Shown here in pieces: positions 17,618 to 25,862 of a stretch of DNA of 64,000 nucleotides (position 1 is the first letter of the stretch; the number at the start of each line of letters is the position of its first letter). The translations under genes were made by a program, and so were the position numbers. The notes under the pieces are model-generated. The model did no database searches and was not told the DNA's origin. It was given only the letters and a program-made list of their open reading frames with translations. This stretch comes from Sphingobacteriales bacterium UTBCD1 (lineage in GTDB: Bacteria > Bacteroidota > Bacteroidia > Chitinophagales > Chitinophagaceae). Where the stretch lies: the NCBI GenBank assembly GCA_002066995.1, contig MWTC01000012.1, positions 175,820 to 239,819 of the forward strand. The letters run 5' to 3'.

Positions 17618-18427
17618 TCACATTTTCCCTTCCATAAACCCAAGATGTTTTAAAATATCTTTTAGAAGCCTGATCCTGATTCCTGATATGTCGGATTGCA
17701 GGCCCGAAGCCTGGATATTTAACACGAAAAAATACGGGTGTTGATTTTCTTCGATCCAACCCGTTATCCACCCGATGTTATTTCCTTTATCATTTAAGTA
17801 ATGCCCGGTAATAAAACTTATTTTATAATTAGAATTACTCTCAACCTGCATTGCTTTTTTCACGATCTCCTGGTTATATTTATAAAAAGGCAACTGCCCG
17901 AAATACAAACGTTTCACCAAACCCAGTTCTTCATCCGGTTTGATCTTAATTGTGTTATCTAACCAGAAAGTGTCAATGCTGCCGGTTATTTTCTTTGTTC
18001 CATAACCGAGGGTATCCAGCCATGACTGCATCGTGTCTTTGCCGATCCTGCGTGCCACCTCCTGGTAATAAGGAATTGCAGATATCCTGAAAGCTTCGTG
18101 CATTGTAAGGTCTTTATTCCATTCTTCAACATTTCGCTTGATGCCATCCCATTTGATAACCATGCTGTCATTACTTATTTTTCCGGTTTGCAGTCCTACC
18201 AGCGAGTTGACAATATCGAATGTAGCTCCGGGGGCAAAACTGCTGTCCCTGTACCGCAAAAGATTATAAACAGTGAATTTTCCGCTCCCGTTATTAAATA
18301 AAGCGAAGCAGCCGGTTACATTATTTTCATCAAAATATTTTTTCAGGCTGTTATCCTGTTTTACATTATCAGGCGTACAGGAAAAGAAAAGTACCAGTAC
18401 CGAAAGGAAAAGACTTGGCCACCGCAT
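17618..18427 (-). CDS. Class D beta-lactamase-like lipoprotein with degenerate active site
   Basis: A 269-residue predicted lipoprotein (lipobox FFSC, Cys17) aligned by eye with OXA-type beta-lactamases. The framework is recognisable: FAPGATFDIVNSLVGLQTG matches the OXA block around STFK, PYYQEVARRIG matches the SxV helix region, FWLDNTIKIKPDEE and GWITGW are also retained. The key residues are altered. The nucleophile Ser and its Lys (S-x-x-K) are Ala68 and Asp71; YGN is YGT (142-144); KTG is ITG (206-208); SxV is SAI (116-118). Catalysis as a beta-lactamase is therefore unlikely; a binding or sensing role is inferred. The frame is intact, so it is not an obvious pseudogene. Confidence 0.8.
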   Translation of the reverse strand: MRWPSLFLSVLVLFFSCTPDNVKQDNSLKKYFDENNVTGCFALFNNGSGKFTVYNLLRYRDSSFAPGATFDIVNSLVGLQTGKISNDSMVIKWDGIKRNVEEWNKDLTMHEAFRISAIPYYQEVARRIGKDTMQSWLDTLGYGTKKITGSIDTFWLDNTIKIKPDEELGLVKRLYFGQLPFYKYNQEIVKKAMQVESNSNYKISFITGHYLNDKGNNIGWITGWIEENQHPYFFVLNIQASGLQSDISGIRIRLLKDILKHLGFMEGKM

Positions 18428-18444
18428 TCTCAGAAAATTTTCTG

Positions 18445-18452
18445 CAAAGTTA
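18445..18452 (-). promoter_or_regulatory. Candidate -7 box of the Bat/ispG run
   Basis: The minus strand reads TAACTTTG, an exact TAnnTTTG, placing the start near 18438, about 11 nt before the ATG at 18427. No clear -33 TTTG was found at 19-22 nt. Confidence 0.4.
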
Positions 18453-18650
18453 ATGCAGATTAGGGCTGAGCGATCAGTCTTTTACAATGATGTTTACAAC
18501 AGCTGCAGGTATCCCGGGTATTTCAGAAGTATTCTGTTTTAAAAATTTTTGTCCATGATAATTTCCGCAACAATCAGCGCAAAATCTTTTTATAAAATAA
18601 AAAATCCTGCCCGTAAGCAAGATTTCAACAATTTCCCGGATTGATCTTTT

Positions 18651-18779
18651 TCAGAGATAAATACCGTTACTCAAACGATAATGCTTCACTCCCCGACAAT
18701 CTTTTTTAGTGGCCGAGCAGGACGAAAACATGAATGCAACAAAGATCACAGCAATTGCGAATACGAATAATTTTTTCAT
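18651..18779 (-). CDS. Small lipoprotein, 42 residues
   Basis: A short minus-strand frame from ATG 18779 to TGA 18651. It encodes a Lys-Lys start, a hydrophobic h-region (LFVFAIAVIFVAFMF), a lipobox FSSC (Cys21) and a mature part of 22 residues starting CSATKKD and ending NGIYL. A complete lipoprotein signal in so short a frame is unlikely by chance. Function is unknown; tiny lipoproteins of this sort are common in Bacteroidota. It lies in a 580-bp gap that otherwise appears empty. Confidence 0.7.
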   Translation of the reverse strand: MKKLFVFAIAVIFVAFMFSSCSATKKDCRGVKHYRLSNGIYL

Positions 18780-19009
18780 ACCACGATTTAATAATATCAA
18801 TAAATCAGTTCGGGGAATTTCAAAAGAGGGATCTGTAGAGTTGCTTCATAAGGGGGTAAACGAAAGTAATATTTGTTCGCTGTTTTGCAAAACTTCCTGC
18901 CTGTTTTTCCTAAAATATTACATCAATGAGTTTCATTTTAGATTTTTTATCGTAAAAACACTTATTTCCATATATTTATATTATTAATAATTCAACAAAA
19001 ACAAATTAT

Positions 19010-19609
19010 ATGAAACAAGTAATTCTTTTTTTATTCGCATCTATAATGATCCTGGCCGCCTGTAATAACAAAGCAAAACAGGACAACTCCACTTCGGGCA
19101 ATGAGAGCGGAACCAAGACAAATACTCCGGTTGAATCAACTTTACCTGCAACAGACATGGCAAAAGCCCTGGAAGCAATGAAAAATTTGCCGGCGCTCAG
19201 TACCGACCAGCTTAAAGCCATGTTACCGGAAACATTGCTGGATCTGAAACGATCTAAATTTTCGGTCAACAGCGGAATGGGCTTTGGTGTTGCAGAAGCA
19301 GATTATAAAAATGAAGATGACAGTAAAAGATTTCGAGTGCAGATTTTTGATTGTGCCGGAACGGCAGGTGCCGCTTATTATAATATGATGTATTGGGGGC
19401 TGAATATGGAGCAGGAAGATGAGAGCGGATATAAAAAATCAATTACTTACAATGGCGCAAAAGCTATTGAATCGTATGAAAAAGATTCCGACCAATATGG
19501 TTTGCTTTTCCCTGCAAGCAATCGCCTTCTCGTACAGGTAGAAGGAGATCATACGGGGTTGGATGCAGTGAAACAGGCTGCCAACAGTCTGAATCTGAAG
19601 GTGAATTAA
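19010..19609 (+). CDS. Uncharacterised lipoprotein
   Basis: A 199-residue protein with a clear lipobox (LAAC, Cys18) followed by a Ser/Thr/Asn-rich linker (about 20-47) and a compact domain (about 60-199). I do not recognise the fold. The mature domain contains NSGMGFGVAEADY, a YYNMMYWGL segment and a final LLVQVEGDHTGLDAVKQ stretch, which suggests an alpha/beta domain of the kind used to measure or bind at the membrane surface. It is monocistronic with its own terminator. Confidence 0.75.
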   Translation: MKQVILFLFASIMILAACNNKAKQDNSTSGNESGTKTNTPVESTLPATDMAKALEAMKNLPALSTDQLKAMLPETLLDLKRSKFSVNSGMGFGVAEADYKNEDDSKRFRVQIFDCAGTAGAAYYNMMYWGLNMEQEDESGYKKSITYNGAKAIESYEKDSDQYGLLFPASNRLLVQVEGDHTGLDAVKQAANSLNLKVN

Positions 19610-19635
19610 TAAGATTTCAAAACCAGGTAAAAGCG

Positions 19636-19661
19636 AAGCTGTCTGAAAGGACAGCTTTTTT
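19636..19661 (+). terminator. Intrinsic terminator after the lipoprotein gene
   Basis: An 8-bp stem, AAGCTGTC (19636-19643) with GACAGCTT (19650-19657), has a 6-nt loop and a run of six T (19656-19661). Confidence 0.8.
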
Positions 19662-19757
19662 GTATCAGCGGCAGTGGCAAAAATGCCGCTCTATCATCAA
19701 TTTACCTTATGGTAGCAGCAGCTCAAATAGATAACTTCATAGCAATTGAAAACAAAT

Positions 19758-20315
19758 ATGAAAAAGAAAATACCGGATAAGGAAAAAGACAATTTGCTTA
19801 AAACTCTTAAAAGTCGCTTCGAGAAAAATATACGAAGACACAAGGGAATAGCCTGGAGCCAGGTTGCAATACACCTGGAAGAGCAGCCGGGCAAATTATG
19901 GTCTATCAACGAAATGGAAATTACCGGAGGAGAACCTGATGTTATCGGTTATGATAAACATAAAGATGTGTTTACCTTTTGTGATTGCTCACCTGAAAGC
20001 CCTAAAGGAAGAAGAAGTGTTTGTTATGACCACGAAGCATTAGAATCAAGAAAGGAACATAAACCCAAAAACAGCGCTGTGACTATGGCTGCTGAAATGG
20101 GTATTGAACTTTTAGACGAAAATCAATATAATTTTTTACAATCATTAGAGAACGTTGATACAAGAACCTCAAGTTGGTTAAAAACTCCTGAAAACATAAG
20201 AGAACTTGGTGGCGCAATATTCGGAGATTTCAGGTTTGGAAGAGTATTTTTATATCACAATGGTGCAGAGTCGTATTATGCGGCAAGAGGCTTTAGAGGG
20301 CAAATAAAAGTTTAA
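19758..20315 (+). CDS. DUF4256 family protein
   Basis: A 185-residue soluble protein with the conserved blocks of DUF4256: LWSINEMEITGGEPDVIGYD near residues 45-65, CSPESPKGRRSVCYD near 78-92, and YHNGAESYYAARGFRG at the C-terminus. The family is widespread in bacteria, about 185-190 residues, and has no established function. A TTG at 19746 is in frame, but ATG 19758 is preferred because it begins the basic start MKKKIPDK. Confidence 0.9.
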   Translation: MKKKIPDKEKDNLLKTLKSRFEKNIRRHKGIAWSQVAIHLEEQPGKLWSINEMEITGGEPDVIGYDKHKDVFTFCDCSPESPKGRRSVCYDHEALESRKEHKPKNSAVTMAAEMGIELLDENQYNFLQSLENVDTRTSSWLKTPENIRELGGAIFGDFRFGRVFLYHNGAESYYAARGFRGQIKV

Positions 20316-20353
20316 TAATGAAAACTGTATTTTTACCTTTCAATAATTAAAAA

Positions 20354-21442
20354 ATGAACCCTGCGACAAAACCTGTGATCGGAATTTCCTGCGGCGACCT
20401 GAACGGAATCGGCATAGAGCTGATCATTAAATCTTTTTCTGATAACCGTATTCTTGAAATGTGTACTCCCATTGTTTTTGCTTCAAACAAGGTTATCAAT
20501 TTTTACAGGAAATCCACACCCGAAATCAATTTCAATTTTCAGAGCATTAAAGAAGCCAACCGACTGAATCCGAAACAGGCAAATGTTTTCAACTGCTGGG
20601 AAGAAGAAGTTGTTATTTCCCCCGGGCAATTGAATGAAACCGGCGGTAAATATGCCGTGATCTCTTTAAGAACTGCCGCACAGGCGCTTAAAGAAAAGAT
20701 CATTGACGGGCTGGTAACTGCGCCTATCCATAAGAAGAACACACAATCAGACGATTTTAATTATACAGGTCATACACCTTTTCTGAAAGAGTTTTTCGGG
20801 GTGAAAGACGTGGTGATGATGATGTGTGCCGGAAATTTCAGGGTGGCATTGGTGACGGAACACATTCCGGTAAGTGAAGTGGCAAAACATATAACCAGGG
20901 AAGCTATCCTGAGTAAATTGCAGATCATCCATCAGAGTTTGCAAAAAGATTTCGGCATAGATAAACCAAAGATTGCCGTGCTGGGATTGAATCCGCATGC
21001 AGGCGACCAGGGCCTGATCGGAACAGAAGAAGAAACAATCATCAAACCCTCTGTCAAAGAAGCAAAAAACAACAATATGCTGGTAATCGGGCCATACAGT
21101 CCTGATGCTTTTTTTGCCCGTCACAGTTACCGTCATTTTGATGCAGTGCTTGCCATGTATCATGACCAGGGATTAATCCCTTTCAAATCCCTTGCCATTG
21201 AAGAAGGGGTAAACTATACAGCAGGGCTTACTGCAGTCAGAACATCCCCGGATCATGGTGTAGCCTTTGACATTGCGGGGAAAAATAAAGCAGATGCCTT
21301 TTCCTTTATGGCTGCCATATTTGAATGCATCAATATCATCAGGCACCGTAAAGAATACGAAGAGAACAGGAAAAATCCACTAAAAAAAGTGACCCCTTCC
21401 ATTCTTGCAAACGCAGAAGACGAACAGATCGACGAAGGATAA
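20354..21442 (+). CDS. pdxA: 4-hydroxythreonine-4-phosphate dehydrogenase
   Basis: A 362-residue NAD-dependent enzyme of the DXP-dependent pyridoxal 5'-phosphate pathway; with PdxJ it leads to pyridoxine phosphate. Characteristic motifs are visible: GISCGDLNGIGIE at the N-terminus, TAPIHK (about 124-129), TGHTPFL (about 139-145), GLNPHAGDQGL (about 212-222) and the MYHDQGLIP and RTSPDHGVAFDIAGK blocks that carry the metal and substrate ligands. Length is slightly longer than in E. coli (329). PdxJ is not in the window. Confidence 0.96.
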   Translation: MNPATKPVIGISCGDLNGIGIELIIKSFSDNRILEMCTPIVFASNKVINFYRKSTPEINFNFQSIKEANRLNPKQANVFNCWEEEVVISPGQLNETGGKYAVISLRTAAQALKEKIIDGLVTAPIHKKNTQSDDFNYTGHTPFLKEFFGVKDVVMMMCAGNFRVALVTEHIPVSEVAKHITREAILSKLQIIHQSLQKDFGIDKPKIAVLGLNPHAGDQGLIGTEEETIIKPSVKEAKNNNMLVIGPYSPDAFFARHSYRHFDAVLAMYHDQGLIPFKSLAIEEGVNYTAGLTAVRTSPDHGVAFDIAGKNKADAFSFMAAIFECINIIRHRKEYEENRKNPLKKVTPSILANAEDEQIDEG

Positions 21443-21470
21443 AATATTTTCCTATTTAAAAACTACGCTT

Positions 21471-22205
21471 ATGAAGCCTCTTCTTCTTTTTTCTGCAGTT
21501 TTGCTGTCCGCCACAATTTCTGCACAGGACGATACGACATGGAAAGAACCCAGTAAAGAAAGCCAGGCCTACCACAAATTCCGGCAGCATTTATCCTATC
21601 CTCCCTACAGTTATGACAAGATCAATGAAATCGTCCGCAAACAAGTTGTGACAGACAGTGATGACAACCTGGTAATGAAAGACAAAGCATATAATGAACT
21701 GTTCCCAAGGGAAAAATTTACTTATATCATGATCCATGGAGAAACTTACAGTCAAAACTGCGATGCCATGCCTCCTATCCAGGACGAGCAGACAAAGATC
21801 TTCGGTCACCTGCCGGATGTTTTCAATGAATTCAACTGGAGTGAGCGCCAGGCAAAATTCCTGGCCGACAACAGGGATTCGGTAATGGTATGGATCCGGG
21901 AATGTGTTTCAAAAAATTATCATATAGGGGTTAACTTTAAACTGGCCATACAACAAATCAATGCAACGGAAATGATTCCTTTTATTATCAAAACTTACAA
22001 AATGAAACAAAAGGATAATGACCTGCTCACCCTGCTGATGTTACTGATGAAGGATAACAGCTATCCTCCGTTTTTAAGTTCTGCTTCCTATAAGAAATTG
22101 TACGGAGATAACAGCAACTACCAGGACTTTATTCTTGCCACAAAGGCAAACAGGGAACTCATTATCAAACGAGCAACTGATTTTTATAATGGACTTAAAA
22201 ATTAG
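21471..22205 (+). CDS. Secreted protein of unknown function
   Basis: A 244-residue protein with a signal peptide (residues 1-19, ATISAQ) and no family I recognise. An in-frame start at 21405 lies inside pdxA, so the ATG at 21471 is used, 28 nt after the pdxA stop. The mature part is mainly polar and helical, with the segments YSYDKINEIVRKQV and MIHGETYSQNCDAMPP. Its last 17 bp overlap the start of the FGE-type gene, so the two are probably cotranscribed and coupled. Confidence 0.75.
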   Translation: MKPLLLFSAVLLSATISAQDDTTWKEPSKESQAYHKFRQHLSYPPYSYDKINEIVRKQVVTDSDDNLVMKDKAYNELFPREKFTYIMIHGETYSQNCDAMPPIQDEQTKIFGHLPDVFNEFNWSERQAKFLADNRDSVMVWIRECVSKNYHIGVNFKLAIQQINATEMIPFIIKTYKMKQKDNDLLTLLMLLMKDNSYPPFLSSASYKKLYGDNSNYQDFILATKANRELIIKRATDFYNGLKN

Positions 22206-23016
22206 TTTTCTTTTTACCGCATTTGTTTTAACGGCCAGCCCATTTTCTGCACAGGTTAAAAATGGGTTTGCCTTTGTACCCGGGGGAGAATATGCAGTTG
22301 GCAAAATAGGGCACTTACTGAATCCTTACAGAAAAGTAACTGTGGATAGTTTCTTTATTGCTAAAACAGAAGTTACCAACCGCCAGTTTGAAGAGTTTGT
22401 ACAGGCAACGGGATATAAAACAGATGCTGAAAGAATGCACAATGCAATGATATTCGTTCCCGGGCTGAAAGAATTTGAATGGAAACAGGACAGCAGTGCA
22501 AACTGGAAATTTCCGAACGGCATAAGCCGGGGAGGCATTGAAACCAAAATGGATCACCCGGTAACCACGATAAGTTACACCGATGCTGTTGCATATTGCC
22601 AATGGGCCGGTGCCAGGCTTCCTACTTTAGATGAATGGGAGATTGCCTGCCGTGCGGGAACAAGCACAGATTATTTCTGGGGAGATAACAGAGAGCAGAT
22701 AAAAAAATATGCAAACATCTGGTATGGCCGAAATCATTTGACCGCAGACAGTTCCGATGGTTATATGTACACATCACCTGTTGGCAGTTTTGACCCTAAT
22801 CCATGGGGATTATATGATGTATATGGAAATGTTTTTGAATTGTGTGACGGAGAGCTTTACGGAAATAAAAAAAATAAAAGTATTGCTCATGCACGGGGCG
22901 GCTCCTGGTGGTGCAGTAAAAATGCATGTAATTTCTTTAACTCGTATGACATCGGGCGTATCAATATCCATGCATCCTTCAGTAATCTTGGATTTCGCAT
23001 TGCAAAAAATTATTGA
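22189..23016 (+). CDS. SUMF1/FGE-type formylglycine-generating enzyme-like protein, secreted
   Basis: A 275-residue exported protein: signal peptide (residues 1-22, PFSAQ) then one SUMF1 domain covering the remainder. Family hallmarks are FVPGGEYAVG (29-38), TEVTNRQFEEF (60-70), YCQWAGARLPTLDEWEIA (136-153), YGNVFELC (212-219) and the end NLGFR. The region GGSWWCSKNAC holds Cys242 and Cys247 with C-x4-C spacing, as in the catalytic pair of formylglycine-generating enzymes; many bacterial SUMF1 proteins lack it. Known FGEs oxidise a Cys in sulfatases. No sulfatase is encoded here, so the substrate is unknown. Confidence 0.85.
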   Translation: MDLKISFLFTAFVLTASPFSAQVKNGFAFVPGGEYAVGKIGHLLNPYRKVTVDSFFIAKTEVTNRQFEEFVQATGYKTDAERMHNAMIFVPGLKEFEWKQDSSANWKFPNGISRGGIETKMDHPVTTISYTDAVAYCQWAGARLPTLDEWEIACRAGTSTDYFWGDNREQIKKYANIWYGRNHLTADSSDGYMYTSPVGSFDPNPWGLYDVYGNVFELCDGELYGNKKNKSIAHARGGSWWCSKNACNFFNSYDIGRINIHASFSNLGFRIAKNY

Positions 23017-23744
23017 AAGACAGAATCAGGGACTCCCTGGTTAATAACATAGCTCGAATAGCTGATTTCCACTTTGCCTTTTTTATTTTTTAATTTAGTA
23101 TCCTCTTCTTTAGAGTTGCCCACGTCGTAATCCAGCGTAATCCCTTTCGGCAGTTTGTACTCCTTGGTGTTAAAAGAAAAGATAATTTTATCGGCCAGGC
23201 CGAAGTCGGCATACTTTCCATAGGTCATCTGTAACTCGTAGGTGCCATTATCCCGTGTGGTAGTAGTGGCTTTCATAACCAGCATTTTCTTTTCATCAAT
23301 ATAAAGTGTGGACAAAACAACTTCAGACGTATCATTATTAGGCAGTAATTTGATAATCCGAAACCCTGTCTTTGCTTCTTTTCCTGCATCAATGATATCA
23401 TAAGAAGCGATGTCGGAGAAAACATTGTCGAGGCTGATATTGACCGATCCTCTCGGAATAAAAGATATACCGCTTACATTGCGTATCCTGATGTGATTTG
23501 GTTTTTTGAAGTAGATCTTTACTTGGGCAACCGGCGCCTTAATAAAGGCTACATTTGTTAACAATTTTCCCTTTGCCACATAATTATTTACCTTTTCGAT
23601 CCTGGCTTTTACCTGTGTAATTATCTCTGCCGCTGTCTGCGCTTTGGCGGATGAATGCAACAGGACGATTGAGAAAAGAGAAATGAAGGTTATTTTAAAT
23701 AATCCACGTTCAATCTGATTCACCTCTTTCTTCAAATCATGCAT
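23010..23744 (-). CDS. LolA-like outer-membrane lipoprotein carrier/sorting protein
   Basis: A 244-residue exported protein. A hydrophobic signal (about 17-35, ending SAKAQ) is preceded by a charged extension. The mature part begins AAEIITQVKARIEKVNNYVAKGKLLTNVAF, resembling the opening of LolA/LolB-type half-barrels, and continues as alternating beta strands. LolA carries lipoproteins across the periplasm; this divergent version may serve a related lipid-binding role. It converges on the FGE-type gene (7-bp overlap of 3' ends) and lies 10 nt after the ABC permease gene. Confidence 0.7.
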   Translation of the reverse strand: MHDLKKEVNQIERGLFKITFISLFSIVLLHSSAKAQTAAEIITQVKARIEKVNNYVAKGKLLTNVAFIKAPVAQVKIYFKKPNHIRIRNVSGISFIPRGSVNISLDNVFSDIASYDIIDAGKEAKTGFRIIKLLPNNDTSEVVLSTLYIDEKKMLVMKATTTTRDNGTYELQMTYGKYADFGLADKIIFSFNTKEYKLPKGITLDYDVGNSKEEDTKLKNKKGKVEISYSSYVINQGVPDSVFQ

Positions 23745-23754
23745 AGGTTACAAT

Positions 23755-24645
23755 TTAACTTAAAATATCTTTTTTCCTGAATACCCGGATAGCTGTAAAT
23801 ACAAATACAGTGATATAGCACAGCAGGATCACCAGGCTCCTGAGAATAGCAGGCAGGTTGGCAACGGATCCTGAAATCGTCACTCCATCATCAGTAGCTT
23901 TTACATAAAAGAAACCTTTCCATGCTACCATGTGCGTTGTAAACAACCAGGGCTTGATTGTATTATCATAAAAGGGTATATTCATTTCTGATAATATTGT
24001 AAATACAATGATGATACTCATGGTTGCAATGATAGGTCCTATGGAGTTTTCTGCAAACACACTTAACAAAAATGCCAATGCGGCAATAGTTGTCAGCGCT
24101 ACCGCTGCATACCCAAAGGCAATAACATATCTCCATAATACATCGGCCGCAGCAATCTGGTCAATACCGGTAGATCTAAGAACCACCAGATCATTCGTAC
24201 CAAAAATGAGCATGCTCCCGAATAAAGCGAGTATGGCCATCCATGTCAGCAAAGCTATTGTGTAAATGACAGAGGCCAGGAACTTCATGATCATATATTG
24301 GGTTCTGCTCACCGGCCTGATCAATGACAATCTTAAAGTTCCCATATTTGCTTCACCGGCAATGGAATCACCGGCTATCAATGCGACAAGAAGCGGCATT
24401 TGTATCAACACCGTAGTGAGAATGGCAAAGCAAACAAGGTAACCGTTCAGAAGTTTTGATTTGAATTCACCTGAAAATTCAAATGATCCGCTCAGATTGC
24501 TTAACAAAAGATCAATATAGGATTTCCCATCAAGTTTCAATGCCAGCTGAACAAGAAATACAATAGCAGTGATAGCACCGAAGGCAATATAGGTGCGGGG
24601 CCGTTTAAAGATTTTCAGTAATTCAATTTTTAAAAGGTTCCACAT
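23755..24645 (-). CDS. ABC-2 type transporter permease
   Basis: A 296-residue protein with six hydrophobic segments and the ABC-2 layout: a first helix at about 18-35, a large extracytoplasmic loop, then clustered helices to residue 290. The GDSIAGEANMGTLRLSLIRPVSRTQ region (about 90-115) is the conserved cytoplasmic loop of this exporter class. Its start overlaps the ATPase gene by 23 bp, so the two form one exporter. The substrate is unknown. Confidence 0.88.
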   Translation of the reverse strand: MWNLLKIELLKIFKRPRTYIAFGAITAIVFLVQLALKLDGKSYIDLLLSNLSGSFEFSGEFKSKLLNGYLVCFAILTTVLIQMPLLVALIAGDSIAGEANMGTLRLSLIRPVSRTQYMIMKFLASVIYTIALLTWMAILALFGSMLIFGTNDLVVLRSTGIDQIAAADVLWRYVIAFGYAAVALTTIAALAFLLSVFAENSIGPIIATMSIIIVFTILSEMNIPFYDNTIKPWLFTTHMVAWKGFFYVKATDDGVTISGSVANLPAILRSLVILLCYITVFVFTAIRVFRKKDILS

Positions 24646-25558
24646 GCTGCTGTCCGCTTGTCAGTGATAAAAAATAATCCTCGAGTGAATGCCGTGAATC
24701 CAGGTACATCACACCAATATCCATCTGTACCAGTTCTTTTACCAGGGCAGGCACTTCATCCCGGTGCAATTTTAACATAATGCATTCCGGATTCCTGTCA
24801 TGCAGGAACTTTTTTAACTCAGACTTTTTTATTTTTTCATATGCGCCGTTATTATCAGTCGTTTTCAGCTGGACTATCGTTTCAGCAGGATCAAAAAGTT
24901 CTTTTACATTTCCTTCAACTACCTTTTTCCCTTTGTCTATAATAAGCATGGAGTCGGCAATTAATTCCATCTCACTTAAAAGATGAGAAGAGATGAATAT
25001 TGTTTTAAAAAGATCATTGCTGAGATGTAAAATCAGGTTCCGGATATCTGCTATTCCCTGCGGGTCAAGGCCATTGGTCGGTTCATCCAGGATGATAAGC
25101 TTTGGATCATGTACCAGGGCAGTGGCAATACCCAATCGTTGTTTCATCCCCTGTGAATAAGTTTTCACTTTACTATGTGCTCTCATTGCCAGCCCGACAC
25201 GGTCCAGCTCTTCCATTAATTTCTTTTCGGATATCTTAATACCGCTCATCGTAGCGAAGATGCGCAGGTTTTCCATACCCGTCAGATATTTATAAAGATC
25301 AGGTCGTTCAATTACGGCGCCTACCTGCCTTAAAATTTCTTTACGGTGTTTTTTCAGATCCATATTAAAGATCTTTATCTCCCCGGCAGTAGGCTCCACC
25401 AGGGTCAGTAACATACGGATTGTAGTTGACTTGCCCGCACCATTCTGACCAAGAAATCCATAGACTTTCCCTTCTCCCACTTCAAAAGAAAGATCATGAA
25501 CCGCACGAACCTCCCTGAAGTCTTTTACCAGATTTTTTACACTGATGATCGAATCCAT
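24623..25558 (-). CDS. ABC transporter ATP-binding protein
   Basis: A 311-residue ATPase of the CcmA/DrrA type that powers the adjacent permease. Walker A is GQNGAGKST (about 38-46), the signature is YSQGMKQRL (about 133-141), Walker B is LIILDEPTNGLDP (about 154-166), with the H-loop in ISSHLLSEME. A C-terminal domain of about 90 residues follows. A TAnnTTTG box on the minus strand (25571-25578) could drive it with a very short leader. Confidence 0.93.
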   Translation of the reverse strand: MDSIISVKNLVKDFREVRAVHDLSFEVGEGKVYGFLGQNGAGKSTTIRMLLTLVEPTAGEIKIFNMDLKKHRKEILRQVGAVIERPDLYKYLTGMENLRIFATMSGIKISEKKLMEELDRVGLAMRAHSKVKTYSQGMKQRLGIATALVHDPKLIILDEPTNGLDPQGIADIRNLILHLSNDLFKTIFISSHLLSEMELIADSMLIIDKGKKVVEGNVKELFDPAETIVQLKTTDNNGAYEKIKKSELKKFLHDRNPECIMLKLHRDEVPALVKELVQMDIGVMYLDSRHSLEDYFLSLTSGQQHVEPFKN

Positions 25559-25638
25559 CTTATTTCAAAACAAATGTATTAAAGCTTAGCCCTGTCTGTT
25601 AAGTAGTTAACCGTTTTAAAAATATTTTTCTGAAAAGC

Positions 25639-25670
25639 CTTGCAAAATTTAGCTCTGCTTATTAGGTTTG
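25639..25670 (+). promoter_or_regulatory. Promoter reading toward the small exported protein at 25863
   Basis: TTG at 25640-25642, a 20-nt spacer and TAGGTTTG at 25663-25670 fit the Bacteroidetes consensus. It implies a leader of about 185 nt before the ATG at 25863. The rest of the 25559-25862 gap shows no gene; a minus-strand frame there has no signal or family. Confidence 0.6.
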
Positions 25671-25862
25671 TTTCAGATTCAGAAAACCACATAATTTTTC
25701 GTAAAACTACGATAAGCATCCGTACCGGAGTCAAAAATCTTCCGAATCGTTCTCTGCCAGTAGTAGTTATATATTATGTGAACCGTATTCCAATTCCTTC
25801 CTGAAACATTTAGCATCCAATATTTCTGTGGGAAGTAGAATGAATCATTCAAAACCATAGAA

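Noticed and set aside
18709..18987. 92-codon plus-strand frame
   Set aside because: It is antisense to the small lipoprotein, starts inside it, and shows no domain or signal.
21405..21470. N-terminal extension of the secreted protein into pdxA
   Set aside because: The extra residues lack a signal, whereas the ATG at 21471 begins a clean signal peptide just after the pdxA stop.
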